A stretch of 64,000 nt of DNA, from assembly GCA_963819695.1 (NCBI GenBank), contig CAWFXD010000002.1, forward strand, positions 722,509 to 786,508, in the 5' to 3' direction. Every line of letters begins with the position of its first letter. Position 1 is the first letter of the stretch. The notes beneath the pieces are model-generated. The model did not search any database and was not told the origin of the DNA. It worked only from the letters and a program-made list of their open reading frames with translations. The position numbers and the translations under genes are program-made. Source of the DNA: DASZIT01 sp963819695 (GTDB lineage Bacteria; Actinomycetota; Acidimicrobiia; Acidimicrobiales; RAAP-2). Shown here piece by piece: positions 37,702 through 45,266 of the stretch.

Positions 37702-39146
37702 CGGCTCCCCGCTCGGCCCTTGATCTCGCCGCCGCGGTCCGGGCCGGTGAGACCAGCGCGCTGGACGTCCTGGGTGGCTACCTGGCCGCCATCGACGCCG
37801 GCGACGGAGAGATCCACGCTTTCAACCTGGTCATCGGCGACGCGGCCCGGGAGGCGGCGACGGCCGTCGATCAACAGGTGGCCGACGGCCAGGATCCCGG
37901 GCTGCTGGCCGGGGTGCCGGTGGCGTTGAAGGACAACATGTGCACCCGAGGGGTGCCGACCACCTGCTCGTCCCGGATCCTCGAGGGTTGGCACCCTCCC
38001 TACGACGCCACCGTGGTCACCCGGCTGCGGGAGGCGGGGGCGGTGGTGGTGGGAAAGACCAACATGGACGAGTTCGCCATGGGGTCGTCGACCGAGAACT
38101 CCGCCTTCGGCCCGACCCGCAATCCGAACGACACCAGTCGGGTGCCGGGGGGTTCGTCGGGGGGCTCCGCGGCCGCGGTGGCCGCCGGGTTCAGCCCGGT
38201 GGCACTGGGTTCCGACACCGGCGGCTCCATCCGCCAACCCGCCGCCCTCTGCGGGGTGGTGGGGATGAAGCCCACCTACGGCACCGTCTCCCGCTACGGG
38301 TTGGTGGCGTTCGCCAGCTCGCTCGACCAGATCGGTCCCTTCGCCACCACCGTGGCCGACGCCGCCTTGGTGTTCGAGGTGATCGGCGGCCACGATCCGG
38401 CCGACTCCACCTCCCTCGACCGACCCGCCCCCCGGGTGCTGTCGGTGTTGGATGAGGGCATCCAGGGGATGACCGTCGGTGTGCTGCACGAATACCTCGA
38501 CGGCGCCGACGCCGATGTCGTCGCCCGCATCCGGCAGGCGGCTGAGGCCTGTGCGGCCGCCGGCGCCCGGGTCGAGGAGATCTCCGTACCCGAGGTGCGC
38601 CTGGGTCTGTCCGCCTACTATCTGATCGCCCCGGCGGAAGCCTCCTCCAACCTCGCCCGTTACGACGGGGTTCGTTTCGGTCTGCGGGTCGACGCCGACG
38701 ACACCACCGCGATGAACACGGCCACCCGCTCCGCCGGCTTCGGGGCCGAGGTCAAGCGCCGGATCATGCTCGGGACCTATGCACTGTCGGCCGGCTACAA
38801 GGACGCCTATTACGATCAGGCACTCCGGGTGCGGTCCAAGATCATCGAGGGCTTCGACCGCGCCTACCGCCGGTGCGACGTGCTGCTGGGTCCCACCGCC
38901 CCCTCCACCGCCTTTTCCATCGGCGCCAAATCGAGCAACCCGATGTCGATGTACCTCTCGGACGTGTGCACGATTCCCTCCAATCTGGCCGGGCACCCGG
39001 CCATCAGCATCCCGTTCGGAACCGGGGGCGACGGGTTGCCGATCGGCGTGCAACTCCTGGCTCCGGCGTTGGCCGAGAACACGCTGCTGCGGGCGGCGGC
39101 GGTGATCGAAGCGGCCGCCAACTCGATGAACGGGAGTGCCGCATGA
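37698..39146 (+). CDS. gatA: Asp-tRNA(Asn)/Glu-tRNA(Gln) amidotransferase subunit A
   Basis: 482 residues of the amidase-signature family: VALKDNMCTRG, catalytic Lys in VGKTNMDEFAMGSSTENSA, Ser loop GGSSGGSAAAVAAG and nucleophile-Ser strand SDTGGSIRQPAA. It releases ammonia from glutamine and channels it to GatB. It starts at TTG 37698, inside the gatC end, and overlaps gatB (ATGA). Confidence 0.95.
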   Translation: MTAPRSALDLAAAVRAGETSALDVLGGYLAAIDAGDGEIHAFNLVIGDAAREAATAVDQQVADGQDPGLLAGVPVALKDNMCTRGVPTTCSSRILEGWHPPYDATVVTRLREAGAVVVGKTNMDEFAMGSSTENSAFGPTRNPNDTSRVPGGSSGGSAAAVAAGFSPVALGSDTGGSIRQPAALCGVVGMKPTYGTVSRYGLVAFASSLDQIGPFATTVADAALVFEVIGGHDPADSTSLDRPAPRVLSVLDEGIQGMTVGVLHEYLDGADADVVARIRQAAEACAAAGARVEEISVPEVRLGLSAYYLIAPAEASSNLARYDGVRFGLRVDADDTTAMNTATRSAGFGAEVKRRIMLGTYALSAGYKDAYYDQALRVRSKIIEGFDRAYRRCDVLLGPTAPSTAFSIGAKSSNPMSMYLSDVCTIPSNLAGHPAISIPFGTGGDGLPIGVQLLAPALAENTLLRAAAVIEAAANSMNGSAA

Positions 39147-40582
39147 GCGACGGCTGGGCGATGGTGATCGGGCTCGAAGTCCACTGCGAGCTGAAGACGG
39201 CCTCCAAACTGTTCTGCGGTTGCCCGAACGAGTTCGGCGACGAGCCCAACACCAATATATGCCCGGTCTGCCTCGGCCTTCCCGGCTCACTTCCGGTCCT
39301 CAACCAGAATGCGGTGGAGTTGGCCATGGCCATCGGCACCGCCCTCCACTGCGACATACGACCGTCCACCTTCCATCGGAAGAACTACTTCTATCCCGAC
39401 CAGGCGAAGGACTATCAGATCAGCCAGTACGACGAGCCGATCAACGTCGACGGCTGGCTCGAGCTGCCGGACGGGTTCCGGGTGGGTATCGAACGGGCGC
39501 ACATGGAGGAGGACACCGGAAAGACGACCCACGTGGGCTCGACCGGGCGCATCCACGGCGCCGACCATTCGCTGGTCGACTACAACCGTTCGGGGGTGCC
39601 ACTGGTGGAGATCGTCAGTGCCCCCGACATCCGCACCTCGGCACAGGCCCGGGCCTACGTGACCGAGCTGCGGTCGGTGCTGATCGCCACCAACGCCTCG
39701 GACGGGAAGATGGAGGAGGGATCGATGCGGGTCGACGCCAACGTCTCGGTGCGCCGGTCCGACGCCGACCCGTTCGGGACCCGCTGCGAAATCAAGAACT
39801 TGAATTCGGTGCGGTCGGTGGGCCGGGCCATCGACTACGAAGCCGAGCGACAGATTGCCCTCATCGAGTCGGGTGACAAGGTCATCCAGCAGACGCGGCA
39901 CTGGGACGAAGACGCCGGAAAGACACAGGCGCTGCGCTCCAAGGAGGATGCCTATGACTACCGCTACTTCCTCGAGCCGGATCTGGTCCCACTGGTTCCG
40001 GATGCCTCCTGGAAGGGGGCGGTGGCCGACGCCCTCGGGATGATGCCGGCCGAGCGCCGCGCCCGATTGGCGGAACTCCTCCGGGAAGCCGACGCCGGGA
40101 CCGGTCCCCGCACCGAACAGATCGCCACGGTGGTCGATCTCGGCTTGGACGATCTGGTGGTCGAGGCGATCGCCGGCGGGGTGCCGGCGGCGCTGGCCCT
40201 GGCCCGAACGGCCAACGAGGCGGCCACCGACGCCGAAGCCGCCCGCCGGCTCGACCCGGGTTCGTACGTGACCCTGCTGGCCATGGAGGCGGCCGGGTCC
40301 CTCAGTGCCACCCAGTCCAAGGCGGTGCTGGCCGAATTGCTGGCCGCCGGCGGCGGCGACCCGGCGGCCATCGCCAGGACGAAGGGCTTCGAGGCGATGT
40401 CCGACAACACCTTGTCGGTCGCCGTGGCCGAGGCCATCGAGGCCGATCCGGACGCCTGGGCCCGCTACTGCGCCGGCGAGGAAAAACTCGCCCAGGTATT
40501 CATCGGGCAGGTGATGAAGGTGACCCGGGGCCAGGCCAACGGCAAGGCGGTGATGGCCGAGCTCCAGCGGCTCCGGGGCTGA
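39143..40582 (+). CDS. gatB: Asp-tRNA(Asn)/Glu-tRNA(Gln) amidotransferase subunit B
   Basis: 479 residues. VIGLEVHCELKTASKLFCGC and CPVCLGLPGSLPVLN (zinc and core), HRKNYFYPDQAKDYQISQYDEPI and SMRVDANVSVRR are diagnostic. It has the cradle domain plus C-terminal helical and YqeY-like domains that bind the tRNA. It is the last gene of the gat operon. Here gatB follows gatA directly, without the intervening pfkA found in mycobacteria. Confidence 0.96.
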   Translation: MSDGWAMVIGLEVHCELKTASKLFCGCPNEFGDEPNTNICPVCLGLPGSLPVLNQNAVELAMAIGTALHCDIRPSTFHRKNYFYPDQAKDYQISQYDEPINVDGWLELPDGFRVGIERAHMEEDTGKTTHVGSTGRIHGADHSLVDYNRSGVPLVEIVSAPDIRTSAQARAYVTELRSVLIATNASDGKMEEGSMRVDANVSVRRSDADPFGTRCEIKNLNSVRSVGRAIDYEAERQIALIESGDKVIQQTRHWDEDAGKTQALRSKEDAYDYRYFLEPDLVPLVPDASWKGAVADALGMMPAERRARLAELLREADAGTGPRTEQIATVVDLGLDDLVVEAIAGGVPAALALARTANEAATDAEAARRLDPGSYVTLLAMEAAGSLSATQSKAVLAELLAAGGGDPAAIARTKGFEAMSDNTLSVAVAEAIEADPDAWARYCAGEEKLAQVFIGQVMKVTRGQANGKAVMAELQRLRG

Positions 40583-40589
40583 CCGCCGA

Positions 40590-42470
40590 TCAGGTGGACA
40601 ACCCGACGATGGGCCGGTTGAGCGGGAACCCACCGGTGGATCCCATGAACCCGGCATCGCCGAAGTTGAAGACCCCGCCGTCGGACCCCACCAACCAGTA
40701 GCCACCACCATTGGGAGTGGCCGTCACGCTGACGATGGGCCGGTTGAGGGGATAGCCACTCAACGACCCGAACTTGCCGGAATCGCCGAAGGCGAAGACA
40801 CTGCCGTCGGACCCCACCAGCCAGTAACCGCCGCCGTCCGGGTTCTTGGCCATGCCCACGATCGGGCTGCTGAGGGGGACCCCACCGGTCGATCCGAAGA
40901 AGCCGGCGTTCCCGAAGGTGAAGATCCCGCCGTCGGACGCCACCAGCCAGTAGCCCTGGCCAGTGGGGGTCGGGGTCATGCTGACGATGGGCCGGTTGAG
41001 AGGGATCCCACCGGTCGACCCGTGGAATCCGGCGTCGCCGAAGGAGAAGATCCCCCCGTCGGAGGCCACCAGCCAGTAGCCCCGGCCGTCGGGGGTCGGG
41101 GCCATGCCCACGATGGGCTGATTGAGGTGGATGGCCCCGGTGGAGCCGTAGAACCGGGCGTCGCCGAAGGAGAAGATCCCCCCATCCGACGCCACCAGCC
41201 AGTAGCCCCGATGGTCGGGGGTGGAGGTCATGCCCACGATCGGCTGATTGAGGTGGATGGCGCCCGTCGACCCGTAGAAGCTGGAGCTGCCGAAGCTGAA
41301 GATCCCGCCGTCGGACGCCACTTCCCAGTATCCGTTGGCGTTGGCGGCCGAGGTTATGTGCCCGGAGCTGCCGCCGGCACCGGCGGCCAGGGCGTCATTC
41401 CAGGTATAGGTCATGGCCACGGGAACCGTCGGCGCCACCACCAGATCGGTGTAGGACGACGAAAGGCCGCCGGCGGCCGGAGGGTTGGTCTGCGAGGAGG
41501 CGTACCCGGCGCCCATCACGCAGTTGGTACAGGCGAGGCCGACACCGGGGTTGAACCCGGGATCACTCCCGAGCAACTCGTCGCGGTGTCCCCAACATCC
41601 CGGATCCGTCGCACTGGTGCAGGCAATGTTGGAGGTGGTTGCCGGTGAACCGCCCCAGCCGTCGTCGTACATCCACGCGTAGTCGACGCCGAGGACCGAC
41701 TGGTACCCGCCGGCCCAGGTCCCGCCCATCATCAGGTAGCCCCCCGAGTCGGTGGCCACCGGAAAACCGGCGGGCACCTGCGGATCGGCCAAGCTGACCG
41801 CCGCCTGCTGGGCGGCGTCGGAGAGCGCGGGAACCAAACCGAGGTAGGGAGGCAGGCCACGGTCCACCCGCTCGAGATCGGCCACCACGAAGAGCTGCTC
41901 GGGCACGGACAGGCTGTCGAAGTTCGAGGGAAGCGTCATCGGGCTCACCCCCTCCCGGGCCGCGGCGTTGTTGACCGCTTCCAGCGAATAGTTGGTGCAG
42001 CCCAGCGTCTCCATCAGGATGGGCCACAACCCGCCGGAGGTTGCTCCGTCGGCACACGGGTTTTGGCAGTTGGACAACAGGGTGCCGATGAGGCTGCAGG
42101 TGCCCGAGGAGAACAGGTTCGGATTGGAGAGGATGTTCCCCACCGGATTGGCCGGCGGCAGGATCCCGATGCCGAGACCGAGGAGATGACTGGACACCGC
42201 GGGTGTCGAGGTGGCGGCGCCGCCGCTCCCGGCGCGGGCCGGTACCGGACTCCCCACCGACACCGGCGCACCGGTCGAAGTGGTGGGGTTGGCCCCCGCC
42301 GGAGTCGAGAACCCGGTGCCGAGCCCGAGGAAGCCACCCACGCTGGAGCACATGATCAAGGTGCAGATGGCCAGGACCCGAGGAAGGCGGAGGGGTTGCC
42401 GACCGCTTTCGGCACCTCCGATTCGGCCTTCCCTGGCCGCCCATGAAACTGAAAGAAAATGCCCCCGCAT
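40590..42470 (-). CDS. Secreted CAP-like protein with six C-terminal 42-residue repeats
   Basis: 626 residues. A basic N-terminus and hydrophobic stretch (VLAICTLIMCSSVGGFLGLG) form a signal peptide. A Ser/Thr/Pro/Gly-rich linker follows, then a domain (~res 190-375) with EQLFVVADLERVDRGLPPYLG and CWGHRDELLG that resembles CAP/SCP-type secreted domains. Residues 380-626 are six tandem repeats of the form GYWLVASDGGIFSFGDAxFxGS (first half), ending in PIVGM. The repeats look like blades of a propeller or a beta solenoid. It probably acts at the cell surface. Paired cysteines suggest disulfides outside the cell. Confidence 0.82.
   Translation of the reverse strand: MRGHFLSVSWAAREGRIGGAESGRQPLRLPRVLAICTLIMCSSVGGFLGLGTGFSTPAGANPTTSTGAPVSVGSPVPARAGSGGAATSTPAVSSHLLGLGIGILPPANPVGNILSNPNLFSSGTCSLIGTLLSNCQNPCADGATSGGLWPILMETLGCTNYSLEAVNNAAAREGVSPMTLPSNFDSLSVPEQLFVVADLERVDRGLPPYLGLVPALSDAAQQAAVSLADPQVPAGFPVATDSGGYLMMGGTWAGGYQSVLGVDYAWMYDDGWGGSPATTSNIACTSATDPGCWGHRDELLGSDPGFNPGVGLACTNCVMGAGYASSQTNPPAAGGLSSSYTDLVVAPTVPVAMTYTWNDALAAGAGGSSGHITSAANANGYWEVASDGGIFSFGSSSFYGSTGAIHLNQPIVGMTSTPDHRGYWLVASDGGIFSFGDARFYGSTGAIHLNQPIVGMAPTPDGRGYWLVASDGGIFSFGDAGFHGSTGGIPLNRPIVSMTPTPTGQGYWLVASDGGIFTFGNAGFFGSTGGVPLSSPIVGMAKNPDGGGYWLVGSDGSVFAFGDSGKFGSLSGYPLNRPIVSVTATPNGGGYWLVGSDGGVFNFGDAGFMGSTGGFPLNRPIVGLST
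40593..41333 (-). repeat. Six tandem 126-bp coding repeats
   Basis: Five full units of 42 codons and a final one of 37 encode the GYWLVASDGG-type repeats. Central units are nearly identical at the DNA level; for example the stretches starting near 41035 and 41161 differ by only a few bases, implying recent duplication. The first and last two units have diverged more. Repeats of this kind can collapse or expand in assembly, so the copy number is approximate. Confidence 0.9.
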
Positions 42471-42733
42471 GGTGAGTTTAATCGGCAGCCGCCCGAACTA
42501 CCTAAAGGGTCCAAGGTCCTGGTTCCCCGAGCTGCTATAAAGCGGCCGGCCGCCGACCGGCGGTGACCAGGGAGAACGAAGCCAGCAACTTCTAACAGAA
42601 AGTTGGTATTCCGGCGCGGGATAGAAATTCTGGTGCAGAAATACCTGCCGGGATTTGTGACCTTTGCCTCTGTGGTCGCCTCGGTTCCGGCGCCAACATC
42701 CATGTAATGGGTGTCGGTTCCGGCCCGACCCGG
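42471..42733. other. Non-coding gap between divergent secreted-protein and tetR genes
   Basis: About 260 bases without a convincing gene. On the minus strand (the 5' leader of the secreted protein) there is a GC hairpin at 42550-42563 (CCGCC / GGCGG around a 4-base loop). The sequence is noticeably less GC-rich between about 42590 and 42670. I compared it with the c-di-AMP riboswitch pattern and did not find the conserved elements. A minus-strand promoter for the secreted protein must lie here, but I cannot place it. Confidence 0.4.
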
Positions 42734-42770
42734 TTGACATGTTACGGCCGGTAACGTTACTATCGGTAAC
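42734..42770 (+). promoter_or_regulatory. tetR promoter with two abutting GTTAC-N5-GTAAC operators
   Basis: A near-consensus promoter: -35 TTGACA (42734-42739), an 18-base spacer and -10 TACTAT (42758-42763). Two 15-bp dyads of the same form, GTTAC-N5-GTAAC, lie end to end at 42741-42755 and 42756-42770, filling the spacer and covering the -10 box. The second dyad touches the ATG at 42771, so transcription from this promoter would begin at or next to the start codon, giving a leaderless mRNA. This is strong evidence for autorepression by the TetR protein. Confidence 0.85.
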
Positions 42771-43580
42771 ATGGTACGAGGGGGACGACATCGTCGGGAC
42801 ATCGAGTCCGGCCTACCGGTGACCAACCCGGCTCCGGATCAGCCGGCCTCGGGCCAGACGGATCGCCAGGTCCGAAGGGACGCTCGCCGCACCGCGCTGG
42901 TCGAGGCGGCTCTCGCGGTGATCCGACGTGACGGACCCGGAGCCTCGATGGATCGGATGGCGGCGGAGGCGGGGGTGACCAAGCCGATCCTCTACCGACA
43001 TTTCGGCGATCGCGCCGGACTGGTCACCGCCATCGGCGAGTACGCCTTCGAACAGGTGAGCGCGGCGCTGGACAAGGCGCTGCATGCCGACGTGACCCCG
43101 CGCCAGATGGTGCTCTCCACCATCGACGCCTACCTGGCGTTCATCGAATCGGACCAGGATGTCTACCGGTTCCTGGTGCACCGGGCCGCCCGCGAAGGCG
43201 CCGACGCCGGAACCATGCTCAACGAGTACATCTCCCGGGCCGGCCGCCAGGTGGCCCTGGTGTTGGGGGAGGGGCTGCGAGCCGCCGGCCGCGATTCCGG
43301 CCCCGCCGAGCCCTGGGCGTTCGGGATCGTCGGCATGGTCCACTCGGCCGGGGACTGGTGGATGGACCGGAAGACCATGCCCCGGACCCGGCTGGCGGAA
43401 TACCTCACCACCCTCATCTACGACGGACTGCCGAACGCAGATTCGCTCGGGCCGGCCAGCACCTGGTTGCCGGAGGTCGGGTCGAACCCGGCCGCCGCCG
43501 GCACGCCATCGGCCAGCCACACCGACCCACCCCCGGGTGTCGTCACACCCCTCGCCAGCAAACGAAGGAGAACCTCATGA
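42771..43580 (+). CDS. TetR-family transcriptional regulator
   Basis: 269 residues. The N-terminal helix-turn-helix is ALVEAALAVIRRDGPGASMDRMAAEAGVTKPILYRHFGDRAGL, followed by an all-helical ligand domain with a conserved-looking WWMDRKTMPRTRLAEYLT. It starts at ATG 42771, exactly at the predicted transcription start. The C-terminal ~45 residues are Pro/Ala-rich and contain the ribosome site of the next gene. Its stop overlaps the ATG of the di-iron oxygenase, so it probably regulates that gene and itself. Confidence 0.92.
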   Translation: MVRGGRHRRDIESGLPVTNPAPDQPASGQTDRQVRRDARRTALVEAALAVIRRDGPGASMDRMAAEAGVTKPILYRHFGDRAGLVTAIGEYAFEQVSAALDKALHADVTPRQMVLSTIDAYLAFIESDQDVYRFLVHRAAREGADAGTMLNEYISRAGRQVALVLGEGLRAAGRDSGPAEPWAFGIVGMVHSAGDWWMDRKTMPRTRLAEYLTTLIYDGLPNADSLGPASTWLPEVGSNPAAAGTPSASHTDPPPGVVTPLASKRRRTS

Positions 43581-44545
43581 CCACGACCGAAACCCTCCCC
43601 ACCGACGGCGGGACCATCGCCGAGGACAGCGACGCCGCCCACCCGATCACCCGTCGGGTCGATCGGCTCAACACCGCGTCGCTCCGCCGAGTGATCGAGC
43701 CCGACACCGATGTCGTCGGCGCCCTGGGCCCCGGACAGGTGTTCGCCACCGAACTGTCGGTGACCGCCGACCTTGGGCTGGAGTTGACCGACGAGCAGAA
43801 AGTGACCCTGTCCCGGGAGGAGATGGCCTCGGTGGTGGTGGCCGGAATCCGCTTCGAGGCCATCCTGATGTCCGGCTTCGCCGAGCAGGTGGCCCACTCT
43901 CGGAACATCGTCGATCCCCGGATCGTCTACATGCTGCACGAGATCGGCGAAGAGACCCGGCACTCGCGTCTCTTCCTCCGGCTGGTCGAGCAACTGGCTC
44001 CGACGGCGACGAGCCCGGCCGATGCCGGCATCGCCAACTTCCTCTTCCGCCACGTCACTCGGTTCGTGATCCACCGGCCGGCGGCCTTGTGCGTGCTGGT
44101 GCTGGCCGGGGAGGAGATTCCCGACCTCATCCAAAAGAAGCTGGTCGAGCACCCGGATACCGACCCGTTCCTGAAGAGCGTCAACCGGTATCACCGCCAG
44201 GAGGAAGCCCGGCACCTGGCCTATGCCCGGATGGTGCTTCCCGAGCTGTGGGCGGAAGCCTCCTGGGTGGACAGGTTCACCGTCACCTACCTCCTTCCCG
44301 TCGTCATCCGGACCATGTTCGATTGGTTGGTCCATCCCGGGGTGTTCGAGACCGTGGGCCTGCCCGGCCGGGCCACCTGGCGGGCGGTGGCCAAGAGCCA
44401 GCACCAGACCGACATGCGTCATCAGGCCATCCGGCCGGTGTTGGCGGCCCTGGTGGCTCCGGGGGTCATCTCCGCCGGGCACGTCTCTCGCCTGTGGCGG
44501 AGGCTCTGTGGCGTCGACCGCTTCGGCGAGCCGGTGGCGAACTGA
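43577..44545 (+). CDS. AurF-type di-iron oxygenase
   Basis: 322 residues. Helical di-iron ligands are visible as REEMASVV, HEIGEETRHSRLF, AGEEIPD and RQEEARHLAYAR, the pattern of p-aminobenzoate N-oxygenase (AurF)-like proteins. These oxidise aryl amines or related substrates using O2. AAGGAG lies 8 bases before ATG 43577. It is translationally coupled to the TetR gene and followed by the large non-coding RNA-like region. The substrate is unknown. Confidence 0.83.
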   Translation: MTTTETLPTDGGTIAEDSDAAHPITRRVDRLNTASLRRVIEPDTDVVGALGPGQVFATELSVTADLGLELTDEQKVTLSREEMASVVVAGIRFEAILMSGFAEQVAHSRNIVDPRIVYMLHEIGEETRHSRLFLRLVEQLAPTATSPADAGIANFLFRHVTRFVIHRPAALCVLVLAGEEIPDLIQKKLVEHPDTDPFLKSVNRYHRQEEARHLAYARMVLPELWAEASWVDRFTVTYLLPVVIRTMFDWLVHPGVFETVGLPGRATWRAVAKSQHQTDMRHQAIRPVLAALVAPGVISAGHVSRLWRRLCGVDRFGEPVAN

Positions 44546-44611
44546 TCCGAGGGTCCGGCTGGCTCCGCCGATTTCATCAGCTGGGGAAGACCGGTGGACA
44601 TCTCATCGATT

Positions 44612-45030
44612 CCTGGGGAAAGGGCAAATAATCCGGCGGATAAGGTAAGGATTTCCCCCCAGGCTCTTGATTGTGGGTGGCGGTCGGCGCAGTGTGTCGT
44701 AGTTCGGGAAACCGAAGCTCCACCAGAAGCCGGAGGAGGACGAGGAGAGAGTCGAGAGGCTCGATCCGAAGGCCAAATTCTGTGGCTGCCAACGAGGAAG
44801 GGCCGCAAGGCGCGACTCAGCGAGGCAGTCGTTCGACGAGATGAAGACGAATGGGTCGCAAGGCTCATTCCGATGACCGGATCGGGTTGCTGACAAGGAG
44901 GAAGGATCGCAAGGTCCGACCAACGAGCCAGCCGTTCGACGAGGCGACGAGTTGGACCGCAAGGTTCGGCTCCGACACCGGATCGAGGCGCCGAGGAAGC
45001 AGTGCCGCAAGGCGCGCTTCCGAGGTTGGT
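44612..45030 (+). ncRNA. Candidate structured RNA: array of GNRA-tetraloop hairpins
   Basis: Five hairpins share a GCAA loop closed by C-G (loops at 44805, 44858, 44909, 44959 and 45007; spacing 53, 51, 50 and 48). Stems differ in sequence yet pair: GGGTC/GGCTC, GGATC/GGTCC, GGACC/GGTTC, GTGCC/GGCGC. Stem 2 extends to 9 pairs, stem 4 to 10, and stem 5 to 11 with one bulged A. Many changes are compensatory or G-U, which fits RNA from the plus strand only. Upstream are UUCGG-GAAA-CCGAA (44703-44716), UCGAG/CUCGA (44752-44764), GGCCA/UGGCU (44771-44787) and a closing stem CCTGGGGAAA with TTTCCCCCCAGG (44612-44663). I do not recognise the family. Ends are approximate. Confidence 0.6.
44794..45029 (+). 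repeat. Two and a half ~100-nt higher-order repeats within the RNA-like region
   Basis: Each unit begins GAGGAAG (44794, 44898, 44993), carries a GCAA hairpin, then GTTCGACGAG (44831, 44934), a second GCAA hairpin and CCGGATCG (44877, 44978). The third unit stops after its first hairpin. Units have diverged between the conserved boxes while stems are retained, suggesting selection on structure after old duplication. Confidence 0.75.
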
Positions 45031-45266
45031 GAGGCCGTAGGTTTTCCGGCAGGGTTGTCAGGGGGACGGACCGGCGTGCTCGTCAGGGCGCACTGGATCG
45101 GTGTCCGCCGCAGGGTCGTCCGACACGGCTCAGCGCGAACAGAACCCGGGCATTCCGAGTGCGTGGCCCCGAGGAGCTTGGGCGATTTCGGTCGCCCGGT
45201 TACTCGGGGCCGCGTCGCGTCCGGAGGCAAGTGGGCAAACCGAATTGCGTCTCAGCGAATGGCCTC

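Larger units (their letters stand above)
44546..45266. other. 720-bp intergenic region (largest coding gap in the window)
   Basis: No credible protein gene lies here. Frames that stay open are Arg/Ser-rich, change composition mid-way and overlap palindromic sequence. The region instead contains many short perfect inverted repeats on the plus strand, described in the next entries. After 45030 there are further hairpins, such as GGGCGA / TCGCCC at 45180-45197, but no regular array and no clear terminator. Confidence 0.7.

Noticed and set aside
42471..42733. c-di-AMP (ydaO) riboswitch before the secreted CAP-like protein (minus strand)
   Set aside because: A CGGGGAACC stretch is reminiscent, but the required GGGGUGAAUCC and GCCCGAAUCCG elements are absent.
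44794..45029. CRISPR array
   Set aside because: The repeated core is only a short GCAA hairpin with variable stems, spacing shrinks steadily, and no cas genes are present.
45139..45151. ACAGAACCC element resembling the 3' end of RNase P RNA
   Set aside because: The GAGGAAA...P4 partner and the conserved GGGUGAAA and GUAAGAG blocks are missing, so it is chance similarity.
45180..45197. Hairpin GGGCGA/TCGCCC as a terminator of the RNA region
   Set aside because: A good 6-bp stem but no T run follows.
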